DNA from: Acetobacteraceae bacterium
GTDB lineage: Bacteria; Pseudomonadota; Alphaproteobacteria; Acetobacterales; Acetobacteraceae
Length of the DNA: 64,000 bases
Reading direction: 5' to 3'
NCBI GenBank assembly: GCA_030041375.1
Contig: JASHOA010000017.1
Span: 62,001 to 126,000 of the forward strand
Shown: positions 8,589 through 17,951 of the stretch, one piece after another
How positions within the stretch are numbered: position 1 is the stretch's first letter
How the letters are laid out: each line of letters begins with the position of its first letter
The notes under the pieces: generated by a model
Databases searched by the model: none
Told to the model about the DNA's origin: nothing
What the model saw: only the letters and a program-made list of their open reading frames with translations
Translations under genes and position numbers: made by a program

Positions 8589-10114
8589 TGGCGCCCGCAC
8601 TTCCCGATATGCCGACGGCGGGCGGCTTTCTCCTCGTCCTGGCGATCATGCTGCCGATCGCAGGTGTCCTGCTGCAATTCATGCTTGGCGGCCGCCAGGC
8701 GGAGCGTATCGCGCTCCTCGTCATGCCGGCCGGACTCGCCGTGGCGGTCGCGGTCACGGCTGCCCTTATGCTGAGCGGCAGGCCGCTTGTTTATCATCTC
8801 GGCAACCTGGCTCCGCCGCTTGGCCTGGCACTCCGCGCCGATGGTTTCTCGGCGCTGATGCTGATGACGACCGCCCTCATCGTGAGTGCGATCGGCCTGT
8901 TCGCGCGGGCGGATTTCGCGACCCCCACCGGCACGGTGGAGGCCCGTGCGCCGTTCGTATTCTGGACACTGCTGCTGGCACTCTGGGGTGCGCTCGCTGT
9001 CGTGTTCCTGGGCCAGGATCTGTTCACGCTTTATGTCGGGCTCGAGCTTCTGACGTTCGGCGCGGTGCCGCTGGTCTCGCTCGACGGCCGCGCGGAGACC
9101 CTCACCGCAGCGCTGCGGTATCTTCTTTTCGCCTTGTTCGGGTCAGCGCTCTTTCTCGCCGGCACCGTGCTCTTCTACGGAGAATACGGCACGCTCGACA
9201 TCGCGCTTCTGGCCACACGGACACATCCGGATACGACAAGCGCGATCGCGGTGGCGATGATGACGGCCGGGCTACTCGCCAAGACGGCGCTGTTTCCGTT
9301 TCATCTCTGGCTGCCGCCTGCGCATGCCGGGGCGCCGGCGCCGGCGAGCGCGCTTCTCTCCTCGCTGGTGGTGAAGGGGCCATTCTTTCTGGTGGTCCGA
9401 CTCTGGTTCGGTGCGATGCCGGGGCTCACCGATCTTCCCGCCGCGCAGTTGCTGGGAGCGCTCGGCGCCGGAGCAGTACTCTTCGGCAGCGTGCTTGCGC
9501 TCTGCCAGCCGCGGCTCAAGCCTCTGATCGCGTACTCGACGGTGGCACAGCTCGGCTATCTGTTTCTGATGTTTCCGCTGGCCGGTGGCGTAGGACTGCC
9601 GGCATCGGTGCGGATGGCTGTCTGGACGGGCGGAGCAGTGCAGGCCGTGTCGCACGCGTTCGCCAAGGCAGCGATGTTCGCGGGAGCCGGGTTGATCGGC
9701 CAGGCTCTCGGGCATGACCGGATCAGCGGCCTGCGCGGAGTGGGCAGAGCGCTTCCGGTCACGACATTCGCTGTTGCGTTTGCCGGACTCTCGTTGATGG
9801 GCCTGCCGCCGAGCGGAGGGTTCATGGCCAAGTGGCTGCTGGTACGCGCCTCGATCGCGACGGCGCAGTGGTGGTGGGCGGCACTCGTGTTCGCAGGCGG
9901 TTTGCTGGCCGGAGGCTATATCTTCCGCATCATCGCACCGGCGCTGTCGGCGCCGGAGAAGCCGTTGCCGGCGATCCGCACGCCGGCACGGCGGCGAGAA
10001 GTGGTGGTCCTGGCGCTGGCGCTGATCTCGGTGCTGCTCGGTGTCGTGCCGTTCGGGCTCACCACTCTGCTTGCGGTCGGCAACCCGACCATCGCTCATA
10101 TTGTGCCGCGGTGA
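8585..10114 (+). CDS. mrpD: Proton-conducting antiporter subunit (MrpD/NuoN family)
   Basis: 509 residues, about 14 helices. Key ion-path residues of the complex I antiporter family are present: the TM5 Glu in LYVGLELLTFG, the TM7 Lys in LLAKTALFPFHLWLPPAHA, a second Lys in SSLVVKGPFFLVVRLW, the conserved His in AVSHAFAKAAMF, and the TM12 Lys in GLPPSGGFMAKWLL. The ATG at 8585 (an ATGATG pair) overlaps the mrpC stop. It is one of two large antiporter-like subunits in the operon and retains all canonical residues. Confidence 0.94.
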   Translation: MMAPALPDMPTAGGFLLVLAIMLPIAGVLLQFMLGGRQAERIALLVMPAGLAVAVAVTAALMLSGRPLVYHLGNLAPPLGLALRADGFSALMLMTTALIVSAIGLFARADFATPTGTVEARAPFVFWTLLLALWGALAVVFLGQDLFTLYVGLELLTFGAVPLVSLDGRAETLTAALRYLLFALFGSALFLAGTVLFYGEYGTLDIALLATRTHPDTTSAIAVAMMTAGLLAKTALFPFHLWLPPAHAGAPAPASALLSSLVVKGPFFLVVRLWFGAMPGLTDLPAAQLLGALGAGAVLFGSVLALCQPRLKPLIAYSTVAQLGYLFLMFPLAGGVGLPASVRMAVWTGGAVQAVSHAFAKAAMFAGAGLIGQALGHDRISGLRGVGRALPVTTFAVAFAGLSLMGLPPSGGFMAKWLLVRASIATAQWWWAALVFAGGLLAGGYIFRIIAPALSAPEKPLPAIRTPARRREVVVLALALISVLLGVVPFGLTTLLAVGNPTIAHIVPR

Positions 10115-11730
10115 GCGAGAGCCTCCTCGTCGCGGCGCCGGCGCTGCCGCTTGTGCTGGCGGTGGCGTGTCTTTGGCGCCCGCTTCGGGAATGGGCGGGG
10201 GGGCTCCTTATCCTGGCGCCCGTGCCCGCGCTGGCAGCCGCCCTGGTTGTCAGGAGAAGCTCGGTCGTCACGCTGCAGCACGGGCTGGTGCCGATCACCT
10301 TCGCCCTCGATGTTCCGGGTGCGATGCTGCTTGGGGTCTCGGCCCTGCTGTGGATTGCGGCCGGCGCTTACGCCTGCCTGCGGCGCTGCGGGCAGCCACT
10401 CGGCGGCCAGGCGGTGGTGTGCTGGCTGCTGACGCTTTGCGGCAGCGTCGGCGTTTTCATCGCCGCAGACATGGCGAGCTTCTTCATGGCCTATGCCCTG
10501 GTCAGCCTGCCGGCATGGGGCCTGGTCGTTCTCGACGACACGGAGCGGGCGCATCGGGCCGGCGCGATCTACGTGGCCTTCGCGGTGCTGGGTGAGACAC
10601 TGCTCCTGATTGGCTTTGCGCTGCTGGCAGCGGCGGGAGACAGCCTGCTCATTCGCGACGCATTGGCGGCACTGCCTCATTCACCATGGCGGGGCATGAC
10701 GCTGGCGCTTCTGATCGCGGGCTTCGGCATGAAGATCGCACTCATTCCTCTGCATGTATGGATGCCGCCGACCTATCGGGCGGCACCCATATCGGTGGCC
10801 GCGGTGCTGAGTGGTGCCGCCGTCAAAGCGGGTGTCATCGGGCTGATCCGCTTCCTGCCGCTCGGGACCGTGCTGCCTGGCGCGGGCGAGGCCCTGGCCG
10901 CAGTCGGTCTGTTTGGCGCCTTCTATGGAGTTGCGATTGGGGTGACACAGGAGCACCCGAAGACCATTCTTGCCTATTCGAGCGTGAGCCAGATGGGAGT
11001 GATCGCCGCCGTCCTCGGCATGGGGCTCGGGGCGGGAGACGGAGGCGCAGCCACCGCGGTGGCGTTCTACGGCGCCCAGCATGTGCTGGTGAAGGGTGCC
11101 CTCTTCCTTGCCGTGGGAGTCGCAGCCACCAATAGCAGGCGACAGCTCTGGCGGGTGATTGTGCCGGCGGCCGTGCTGGCGCTCGGCCTCGGCGGGCTTC
11201 CGCTCACCGGCGGCGCGCTTGCCAAGCTGGCCGTGAAGGGAGTCCTCGGCGGCGGCATTGTCGGAATGCTCGCTAACCTCTCCGCTGCTGCCAGCACGCT
11301 CCTGATGATCCATTTCGTGCATCGGCTCGCCGGATCGTCAGCGGTCGAAGACGCGGCAGGCGGACGGGAACTGGCGCTGCCCTGGCTGTTGCTGGCAGCG
11401 GCTGCGGTTGCGATTCCATGGCTCCTGTTCCCGCTCGCGACTGGCGGGTCACGCCTTGCTGCGCTTCATCCTGTTTCCATTTGGGCGTCCTTGTGGCCGG
11501 TGCTGATCGGGGCCGGGCTCGCCCTTCTGCGGCGACAATTCGAGAGACGGCTCCCGAGGTTTCCCGAGGGCGATCTCCTGGCGCTCGGCAAATACGCAAT
11601 GCCGGCTGCGATGCGGATCGGTGAAGCATCGGAGCGGCTGGAAGCGGGCTTGAGCCGATGGCCGGTTGCAAGCCTGTTGCTTCTTGCGGCGGCGTTGCTG
11701 CTTGGAGGCGGGATTCTGATCGCGCGCTAG
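10111..11730 (+). CDS. Second proton-conducting antiporter subunit (NuoL/MrpD-like)
   Basis: 539 residues of the same family as the preceding gene but divergent. The TM7 Lys (GFGMKIALIPLHVWMPPTY), the following Lys (GAAVKAGVIGLIRF), the Lys of the YGAQHVLVKGALF segment and the TM12 Lys (LPLTGGALAKLAVKG) are kept. The TM5 position where a Glu is usual reads FFMAYALVSLPAW, with no acidic residue. GTG at 10111 overlaps the mrpD stop (GTGA). It closes the operon; a long C-terminal extension includes an amphipathic stretch (RQFERRLPRFPEGDLL). It probably substitutes for the missing MrpA antiporter body. Confidence 0.88.
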   Translation: MSESLLVAAPALPLVLAVACLWRPLREWAGGLLILAPVPALAAALVVRRSSVVTLQHGLVPITFALDVPGAMLLGVSALLWIAAGAYACLRRCGQPLGGQAVVCWLLTLCGSVGVFIAADMASFFMAYALVSLPAWGLVVLDDTERAHRAGAIYVAFAVLGETLLLIGFALLAAAGDSLLIRDALAALPHSPWRGMTLALLIAGFGMKIALIPLHVWMPPTYRAAPISVAAVLSGAAVKAGVIGLIRFLPLGTVLPGAGEALAAVGLFGAFYGVAIGVTQEHPKTILAYSSVSQMGVIAAVLGMGLGAGDGGAATAVAFYGAQHVLVKGALFLAVGVAATNSRRQLWRVIVPAAVLALGLGGLPLTGGALAKLAVKGVLGGGIVGMLANLSAAASTLLMIHFVHRLAGSSAVEDAAGGRELALPWLLLAAAAVAIPWLLFPLATGGSRLAALHPVSIWASLWPVLIGAGLALLRRQFERRLPRFPEGDLLALGKYAMPAAMRIGEASERLEAGLSRWPVASLLLLAAALLLGGGILIAR

Positions 11731-11949
11731 CCTGTGATCGCCCGAGGCGGAATCGCCGCAGCAGTCATTTGGCTGAATTGCCGGCAGGCCCTGGTAATCC
11801 GCGACGAAAAGACCCATGTTCGGAGTGTCGGCGCTTTTCGGTCTGGGCTGCTCGTGCCTGTTGCGGCGTTGTCGCATTTCGACGCTCCCCAAAATTGAAG
11901 AGTTTTGTGGCCCGCGTCGTGTGGGTCGCCGGTGTGTTGGAGACAGGCA

Positions 11950-12156
11950 ATGCCCGTTGGCACGGTGAAATGGTTCAATGCCCAGAAGGGCTTCGGCTTC
12001 ATCCAGCCGGATGACGGCTCGAAGGATGTTTTCGTGCATATCTCGGCCGTCGAGCGGGCCGGCCTCGGTCGGCTGAACGAGGGCCAGAAGGTCAGCTACG
12101 AGGTCCAGCGCGGCCAGCAGGGCAAAACGTCAGCGGAAAATCTGCGATCCGCCTGA
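11950..12156 (+). CDS. cspA: Cold-shock protein (CspA family)
   Basis: 68 residues forming one cold-shock domain. RNP1 reads KGFGFI and RNP2 DVFVHIS, and the start [12 protein letters not shown] is typical. GGAG lies about eight bases before the ATG. The 219 bases upstream contain no gene and could be a promoter plus long 5' untranslated leader, as known for csp genes. It is followed after 55 bases by a small conserved gene on the same strand. A second csp lies at 22468-22671. Confidence 0.95.
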   Translation: MPVGTVKWFNAQKGFGFIQPDDGSKDVFVHISAVERAGLGRLNEGQKVSYEVQRGQQGKTSAENLRSA

Positions 12157-12211
12157 CCAAGACAATGCCGGCGCCGCGCGCCAATGCGGCGCCCGTCATC
12201 TGGAGGTCGTG

Positions 12212-12448
12212 ATGCTCCGTCATAAATTCGCAGTCGGCCAGGACGTGGATTTCCTCCCTGGGCCCCTGGACTCGAATATCCCGCGCGGCACCTACAAGAT
12301 CGTGCGGCAGCTCCCGGCGGAGGCAAACGATTGCCAGTACCGTGTCAAAAACACACGTGACGGGCAGGAGCGCATGGTGCGCGAGAGCCAACTCGCCGCC
12401 GGCTCGGATCCGTGGACCCCGGCGCACAACCAGAAGCTGCCGCGCTAG
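12212..12448 (+). CDS. Small conserved hypothetical protein
   Basis: 78 residues: MLRHKFAVGQDVDFLPGPLD, then GTYKIVRQLPAEANDCQYRV, then DGQERMVRESQLA. It looks like a compact beta-rich SH3-like fold; similar short proteins occur in alphaproteobacteria with no assigned role. ATG at 12212 is preferred over GTG at 12209, with GGAGG at 12202-12206. It sits 55 bases after the csp gene and ends in a strong terminator, so cotranscription with csp is likely. Confidence 0.8.
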   Translation: MLRHKFAVGQDVDFLPGPLDSNIPRGTYKIVRQLPAEANDCQYRVKNTRDGQERMVRESQLAAGSDPWTPAHNQKLPR

Positions 12449-12491
12449 AGCAGATCGCGATCAGACGGGCTCGGCTGATCGCGATCTGCTC
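12448..12491. terminator. Perfect 17-bp hairpin between convergent genes
   Basis: Arms 12448-12464 and 12475-12491 (gagcagatcgcgatcag and its complement) enclose a 10-base loop. It begins at the stop codon of the small conserved gene and lies before the aroC stop on the opposite strand, so it probably serves both directions. Confidence 0.85.
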
Positions 12492-12503
12492 AAGGGCCCG
12501 CCG

Positions 12504-13607
12504 TCAATTCCGCGGCAGGCGCGGCCGCTCGGGAGCGTCGGGATTCTGCGCCCGCTGGCGCAGCAGGTGATCGGCGAGCACCAGCGCCATCATCGCCTCG
12601 CCCACTGGCACGGCGCGAATGCCGACACAGGGATCATGCCGCCCCTTCGTCATCACCTCGATCTCGCGGCCCCCGCGATCGACCGAGCGGCGCGGAACGA
12701 GAATCGAGCTCGTCGGCTTCACCGCGAATCGCGCAACGATCGGCGCACCGATCGAAATGCCGCCGAGAATCCCGCCCGCCTGATTGCCGAGGAACCTGAC
12801 CTCGCCCGCTTCCATTCGCATCTCGTCCGCGTTCTCTTCGCCCCTCAGCGCGGCAGCAGCGAAGCCGGCGCCGATCTCCACACCCTTGACCGCATTGATC
12901 CCCATCAGCGCCGCCGCGAGATCGGCATCGAGTTTTCCGTACACCGGCGCACCGAGCCCGGCCGGCACACCCTCCGCCACCACCTCGATCACCGCACCGC
13001 TCGAAGAACCCGCCTTGCGGACCGCCGCCAGAAATTCTTCCCATATCGGAACGGTTAGCGCGTCCGGGCAGAAGAAGGGATTGTCCGCCACCTGATCCCA
13101 GTCCCAGCGTGCCCGGTCGATCCTGTGCGGCCCGATCTGGATCAGCGCCCCGCGAATGCGCACCCCGGCACCCAGCACTCGCCGCGCGATCGCACCCGCG
13201 GCCACTCGTGCGGCCGTCTCGCGCGCTGAGGCGCGCCCGCCGCCCCGATAGTCGCGGATGCCGTATTTCAGCCAATAGGTCAGGTCCGCGTGCCCCGGCC
13301 GGAACCGCTCGGCAATCTCCGCATAGTCCTTCGAACGCTGATCCAGATTCTCGATCACGAGAGAGATCGGCGTGCCGGTCGTCATCCCCTCGAAAACGCC
13401 GGACAGAATCCGCACCTGGTCGGGCTCGGCCCTCTGGCTCGTGAAACGCGACGCACCCGGACGGCGCTTATCCAGCCACGGCTGGATATCCGTCTCGCTC
13501 AACGCAATCCGCGGCGGACAGCCATCGACCACGCAGCCGATCGCCGGCCCGTGGCTCTCACCCCACGTCGTCACCCGGAACAAATGTCCGAAACTGTTGT
13601 GCGACAC
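12504..13607 (-). CDS. aroC: Chorismate synthase
   Basis: Last step of the shikimate pathway: 5-enolpyruvylshikimate-3-phosphate to chorismate, using reduced flavin. 367 residues, the usual length. Signatures seen: [20 protein letters not shown] at the N-terminus, [20 protein letters not shown] in the middle and [19 protein letters not shown] near the C-terminus. The GTG at 13607 is the start because the family N-terminus SHNSFGHLF follows directly; the frame remains open upstream but has no family similarity. It lies 50 bases downstream of fabI on the same strand. Confidence 0.95.
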   Translation of the reverse strand: MSHNSFGHLFRVTTWGESHGPAIGCVVDGCPPRIALSETDIQPWLDKRRPGASRFTSQRAEPDQVRILSGVFEGMTTGTPISLVIENLDQRSKDYAEIAERFRPGHADLTYWLKYGIRDYRGGGRASARETAARVAAGAIARRVLGAGVRIRGALIQIGPHRIDRARWDWDQVADNPFFCPDALTVPIWEEFLAAVRKAGSSSGAVIEVVAEGVPAGLGAPVYGKLDADLAAALMGINAVKGVEIGAGFAAAALRGEENADEMRMEAGEVRFLGNQAGGILGGISIGAPIVARFAVKPTSSILVPRRSVDRGGREIEVMTKGRHDPCVGIRAVPVGEAMMALVLADHLLRQRAQNPDAPERPRLPRN

Positions 13608-13657
13608 GGGCGCTTCAGGCGCCGCCGGCGCCCTGCGCGGGGGAGCCGGGCATATGC

Positions 13658-14500
13658 CTATCCCTCGCCTGCAACCGCGATGTCGGGCGCGTTCGGATTT
13701 TTCATCCCGACGATATGATATCCGCAGTCGACGTGATGGACTTCCCCGGTCACGCCGGAAGCGAGATCGGACAGCAGATAAAGCGCAGCCCCGCCGACCT
13801 CCTCGGTGGTCACATTCCGCTCGAGCGGGCTGTTCAACTGGTTCCACCGCAGGATGTAACGGAAATCGCCGATCCCGGAGGCCGCCAGCGTCCTGATCGG
13901 CCCGGCGCTGATCGCATTGACACGGATTCCCACGCCGCCAAGGTCGGCCGCCAGATACCTGACCGAGGCCTCGAGCGCCGCCTTCGCCACTCCCATCACG
14001 TTGTAATGCGGCATCACGCGCTCCGCCCCGAGATAGGTGAGGGTGAGCAGCGCGCCGCCCCTTTGCATCATCGGCACCGCGGCCTGCGCCAGCGCAACGA
14101 AGGAATAGCAGGAGATATCGAGGGCCTGCAGGAAGGCCTCGCGCGGTGTATCGAGAAAACGCCCGCGCAGATACGCCTTATCCGCATACCCGATGGCGTG
14201 CACCAGGAAATCGAGCCTCTCCCACCGCCCGCCGAGCGCCGCGAACACCGCCTCGATGCTGCCCGGCTCCGCCACGTCACAAGGCAGCACGATCTCCGAG
14301 CTGAGACTGCCGGCGAGCGGCCTGACGCGCCGCCCCAGCGCCTCGCCCTGGTAGGTGAAGGCAAGCTCGGCCCCCTCCGCCCTGCACGCTGCCGCGACAC
14401 CCCAGGCGAGCGAGCGCTCGTTGGCGAGGCCGAGAATCAGACCCCTCCGTCCGGCGAGCAGCGGGCGCCTAGCCTGAACACGTTCGGAAGCTTCGGACAT
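13658..14500 (-). CDS. fabI: Enoyl-[acyl-carrier-protein] reductase (NADH), FabI type
   Basis: 280 residues; reduces enoyl-ACP in fatty-acid elongation. The atypical SDR nucleotide motif [11 protein letters not shown], the Rossmann segments [13 protein letters not shown] and [11 protein letters not shown], and the catalytic Tyr/Lys set in [20 protein letters not shown] identify FabI. AAGGG precedes the ATG at 14500. It is divergent from pdxH, with a 103-base shared upstream region. Confidence 0.95.
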   Translation of the reverse strand: MSEASERVQARRPLLAGRRGLILGLANERSLAWGVAAACRAEGAELAFTYQGEALGRRVRPLAGSLSSEIVLPCDVAEPGSIEAVFAALGGRWERLDFLVHAIGYADKAYLRGRFLDTPREAFLQALDISCYSFVALAQAAVPMMQRGGALLTLTYLGAERVMPHYNVMGVAKAALEASVRYLAADLGGVGIRVNAISAGPIRTLAASGIGDFRYILRWNQLNSPLERNVTTEEVGGAALYLLSDLASGVTGEVHHVDCGYHIVGMKNPNAPDIAVAGEG

Positions 14501-14603
14501 GGCGACCCTTCTGCCGCCGTTGCGGGTGATGCGGCAAGTGGTCAGTGTTTCCCGCACCCACGTTTCCGCTCTATTGCAAGGAGCGAAGAGGGAGACTCCC
14601 GCG

Positions 14604-15203
14604 ATGCCCGAAGCCGCCACCGCCTTCGTCCGCGCGCCTTTCATTCTGTTCGGGGAGTGGTTCGCTGCTGCCGTCGCCGCCGAACCGCGGGATGCCAACG
14701 CCATGACGCTCGCCACCTGCTCGGCCGACGGCGCCCCTTCCGCACGCACGGTTCTCCTCAAGGGTTGGGACGAACGGGGCTTCGTCTTCTACACCAACCT
14801 CGAAAGCCGCAAGGGCGCCGAACTCGCCGCCAACCCGCGTGCCGCACTCCTTTTCTATTGGAAATCGCTCTCCCGCCAGATCCGCATCGAAGGCACCACC
14901 AGTCCGGTCAGCGCCCGCGAAGCCGACGCCTACCACGCCTCCCGCCCGCGCCTTTCGCAGATCGGCGCCTGGGCCTCCGAGCAGTCCCGCCCGCTCGCCG
15001 CGCGGGCCGATCTCGAGGCGCGCGTGGCCGCCTTCGAAGCCCGCTATCCGGCCGATCCAGTGCCTCGCCCGCCGTTCTGGTCCGGCTTCCGCCTCACCCC
15101 CGCGCGCTTCGAATTCTGGCAGGAGCGGCCCTTTCGCCTGCACGAGCGCCGCATCTTCGCCCACGACGGCATCGAATGGCAAACCGGCATGCTCTATCCG
15201 TGA
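14604..15203 (+). CDS. pdxH: Pyridoxamine 5'-phosphate oxidase
   Basis: 199 residues; FMN-dependent oxidation of pyridoxamine/pyridoxine phosphate to pyridoxal phosphate. Motifs: DANAMTLATCSADGAPSART, VLLKGWDERGFVFYTN, the ASRPRLSQIGAWASEQS segment and the C-terminal RLTPARFEFWQ, with R-L-H in FRLHERR. The ATG at 14604 with GAGGGAGA upstream is preferred over an upstream ATG at 14499 that would overlap the fabI start. Confidence 0.95.
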   Translation: MPEAATAFVRAPFILFGEWFAAAVAAEPRDANAMTLATCSADGAPSARTVLLKGWDERGFVFYTNLESRKGAELAANPRAALLFYWKSLSRQIRIEGTTSPVSAREADAYHASRPRLSQIGAWASEQSRPLAARADLEARVAAFEARYPADPVPRPPFWSGFRLTPARFEFWQERPFRLHERRIFAHDGIEWQTGMLYP

Positions 15204-15299
15204 CGCTCCGGCATGCGGCTGGCAGAACGCCGCGCCCGGTCGTGCTAACCTCTCCCCACTGCGGCGGACCGAAACGGACAACAACGCAAGGAGGCTTCG

Positions 15300-16166
15300 A
15301 TGTCGATCCGCAAGATCCTGCTGCCGCTTGCCAGCACCGCGGCCGGCGAATCGGCGCTGGCCACCGGCCTCCTGGTCAGCCGGATCTGGAATGCCCACCT
15401 GCTCGCCCTGCACGTCCGTGTCGATTCCCGCGACGTCGCACCGCTGGCCGGCGAAGGGCTCTCGGGGGCGATGATCGAAGAGATGATGGCCGCCACCGAC
15501 AAGGAAAGCGGCGAGCGTGCCGCCCTGCTCCGCGCCCTCTTCGACAGGATGGTGGCCGCGCAGCAGATTTCGCTTGCCGAGCCCAAAGCCGATCAGAACG
15601 TCGCCACCGCGAGCTTCGCCGCCGCCGTCGGCCGCGAGGAGGACGTGGTGGCGCAGCAGGCCCGCCTCGCGGATCTCACCGTCGTCGCCCATCCTGAAGC
15701 CGGCGGGGACGCCACCTCGGCCGATGCCCTGCATGCCGTGCTGTTCGATTCCGGCCGCCCGGTCCTGCTTGCGCCCGGCACTCCGCCCGCCACGATCGGC
15801 CAGCGCATCTCCGTGGCCTGGAACGGCACCGCCGAATCGGCCTCCGCCGTCACCGCCGCCTTGCCCTGGCTGCAACAGGCCGAAGCGGTGCGCATCCTCT
15901 CCTCAGAGGGCTACCAGCGCCGCGGCCCGCCCGCCGAGGAACTCGCCCCTTACCTTGCGCTGCACGGGATCACGGCCGATCTCGGCACCATCCGCCCGAT
16001 TGGCGGCGTGGTCGGCGCCGGCATTCTCGCCGCCGCCGAGGAGTTCGGCGCCGACCTTCTCACCATGGGCGCCTATTCCCACTCACGGCTCCGCCAGCTC
16101 ATTCTGGGCGGCGTCACCCGGCACGTGCTCGAGCACGCTCGCCTGCCGATCCTGATGAACCGCTGA
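15300..16166 (+). CDS. Universal stress protein, two UspA domains
   Basis: 288 residues with two tandem UspA folds. The first (MSIRKILLPLASTAAGESAL) is degenerate, while the second (RISVAWNGTAESASAV ... GADLLTMGAYSHSRLRQLILG-type ending, then VTRHVLEHARLPILMNR) keeps the GxxxHSRLRxxxLG-like nucleotide-binding motif. AAGGAGG lies eight bases before the ATG. Cytoplasmic stress protein; the ligand is unknown. Confidence 0.9.
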   Translation: MSIRKILLPLASTAAGESALATGLLVSRIWNAHLLALHVRVDSRDVAPLAGEGLSGAMIEEMMAATDKESGERAALLRALFDRMVAAQQISLAEPKADQNVATASFAAAVGREEDVVAQQARLADLTVVAHPEAGGDATSADALHAVLFDSGRPVLLAPGTPPATIGQRISVAWNGTAESASAVTAALPWLQQAEAVRILSSEGYQRRGPPAEELAPYLALHGITADLGTIRPIGGVVGAGILAAAEEFGADLLTMGAYSHSRLRQLILGGVTRHVLEHARLPILMNR

Positions 16167-16183
16167 CGGAAAACCTCCTCAAG

Positions 16184-16206
16184 CGTGTTCAGGTTGACTG
16201 AACACG
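16184..16206. terminator. Hairpin between convergent uspA-like gene and ubiA
   Basis: A perfect 9-bp inverted repeat, cgtgttcag at 16184-16192 and its complement at 16198-16206, with a 5-base loop. It lies 17 bases after the Usp stop. Confidence 0.6.
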
Positions 16207-16292
16207 ATCTCCTTTGTCTGACCGAGCGGATTCACGCGCTCCCCATGGTTCTCTGGGGATCGCTCCGCGATTCCAGTCAAGCGCGGTCCGGT

Positions 16293-17195
16293 CTAAAGTC
16301 GTCCGAGCACGAGCGCCAGGGCGATCGCCAGCCCGACCCCGCGATTGGCCTTGAAAAGAGCGAGGCAGCGCGCCGGGTCGTCGATCTCGAGTGCGACCAC
16401 CTGGCGCGCCAGCAACAGAGCGGGCAGCACGAGCCCGGCCAGGTACCAAACCGCGAGCCCGGCCAGCTGGCCTGCGATCGCGAGCAGAATCATCGTCGCC
16501 GCGTAGCAACCGGCGAGAAATGGCCGGCTCTGCCGCCCGAACAGCCGGGCCGTCGATTTCACCCCGATCAGCGCGTCGTCTTCCCGGTCCTGATGCGCAT
16601 AGATCGTGTCGTAGCCCAGGATCCAGAAAATCGATGCGGCATAGAACGCGACCGCCGCGCCATCCAGCCGGCCGGCCGCCGCCGCATACCCCATCGGCGC
16701 GCCCCAGCCGAAGGTGAAGCCGAGCACGATCTGCGGCCACCAGGTCACCCGCTTGGCCAGCGGATAGAGTGCCACCAGCAACAGCGAAGTCACCCCGAGC
16801 AGTCGCGCCAGCGGACCGAGCGCGAGCAGGATGGCAAGCCCGATCGCCAGCAGAACGAACAGGAAGGCCGCCGCCTCCCGCATCGAAATCGTGCCGGCGG
16901 CGAGCGGCCGGCCGGCGGTCCGGGTTACCCGCCGATCCAAATCGCGATCCCACATATCATTGACGACGCAGCCTGCCGCCCGCATCACCACGCTGCCCAC
17001 CGCAAACAGCACGATCAGGCGGACCGTCCTCAGCCACGGCGGCGCTCCTGCCAGCAGGATTGCCCCAAGCCCCGGCAGGAACAGAAGCCAGGCGCCGATC
17101 GGCCGATCCAGCCGCGCCAGCAGCGCATATGGCTGCCACGCCGCCGGCAGGCGGAAAATCCAGCCCTGCGCCGCGATATCCGTGTGCCCCGCCAT
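16293..17195 (-). CDS. ubiA: 4-hydroxybenzoate polyprenyltransferase
   Basis: About 300 residues, an integral membrane prenyltransferase of ubiquinone synthesis. The first Asp-rich motif is NDMWDRDLDRRVTRT and the second is GYDTIYAHQDREDDALIGVK, both binding Mg-prenyl diphosphate. Eight or nine helices are visible. The ATG at 17195, with GGAGAG upstream, is preferred over an ATG at 17219, which would overlap the start codon of the divergent rsmE. Confidence 0.95.
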   Translation of the reverse strand: MAGHTDIAAQGWIFRLPAAWQPYALLARLDRPIGAWLLFLPGLGAILLAGAPPWLRTVRLIVLFAVGSVVMRAAGCVVNDMWDRDLDRRVTRTAGRPLAAGTISMREAAAFLFVLLAIGLAILLALGPLARLLGVTSLLLVALYPLAKRVTWWPQIVLGFTFGWGAPMGYAAAAGRLDGAAVAFYAASIFWILGYDTIYAHQDREDDALIGVKSTARLFGRQSRPFLAGCYAATMILLAIAGQLAGLAVWYLAGLVLPALLLARQVVALEIDDPARCLALFKANRGVGLAIALALVLGRL

Positions 17196-17217
17196 CGCTG
17201 CTACTCTCTCCGCCGCC

Positions 17218-17928
17218 ATGCCGGGGTCAATCCGTCTCTTCGTTACAGGCCCGCTTACAGCGGGCAGAGAAGCGCTCCTCGATCGCCAAGAGGCGCATTA
17301 TCTGCGGCACGTGATGCGCCAGCGAATCGGTGCCGCAATCGTGCTGTTCAATGGCCGCGACGGCGCATGGCAGGCACGGATCACCGCGCTCGGCCCCCGC
17401 GGCGGCGGCGCCCTGCCGGTCGAGCAGCTTTGCGGGCAGAAACCGGAGCCGGGCCCGTGGCTCGCCTTCGCGCATCTCAAGCGCCCGGCTTCCGAGCTTG
17501 TCGTGCAGAAGGCAACCGAACTCGGCGTGGAGCGGCTTCTGCCAGTCCGCACCGAGCGTTCCCTCGCCGCGGCACCGAATGTCGCCCGCCTCGCCGCGAT
17601 CGCAAAGGAGGCCGCCGAACAGAGCGAGAGGTTGACCTGCCCGGAGATCGCGCCCGCCGTTCATCTGCCCGATCTCATCGCGGCCTGGCCCGCCGCGCGC
17701 AGGCTTTTCGCCGCGATCGAGCGCCGCTCCTTGCCTTTCCCGAAAGGCGGTTCGCCGTGCGGCCTCCTCGTCGGCCCGGAAGGCGGCTTCACCGAGGGGG
17801 AGCTTGACCTCCTGGCGCGGACCCCGTTTGTTCGGCCGGTCTCACTCGGACCGCGCATCCTGCGCGCGGAAACCGCTGCCATCGCCGGCCTCGCGCTCAT
17901 TGCAGCGCCGGCCGGCGGCCCGATCTGA
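17218..17928 (+). CDS. rsmE: 16S rRNA m3U1498 methyltransferase
   Basis: 236 residues, SPOUT/RsmE family. Evidence: the N-terminal PUA-like segment (IRLFVTGPLTAGREALLDRQ, then AHYLRHVMRQRIG), KATELGVERLLPVRTERS in the middle, and the knotted SAM site (LLVGPEGGFTEGELDLL and SLGPRILRAETAAI) at the C-terminus. The start overlaps the upstream alternative ubiA start, so the two divergent genes share a very short control region. It is followed by gshA after 23 bases. Confidence 0.94.
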   Translation: MPGSIRLFVTGPLTAGREALLDRQEAHYLRHVMRQRIGAAIVLFNGRDGAWQARITALGPRGGGALPVEQLCGQKPEPGPWLAFAHLKRPASELVVQKATELGVERLLPVRTERSLAAAPNVARLAAIAKEAAEQSERLTCPEIAPAVHLPDLIAAWPAARRLFAAIERRSLPFPKGGSPCGLLVGPEGGFTEGELDLLARTPFVRPVSLGPRILRAETAAIAGLALIAAPAGGPI

Positions 17929-17951
17929 ACGCAACCCCGCTCGGGAAAAAT

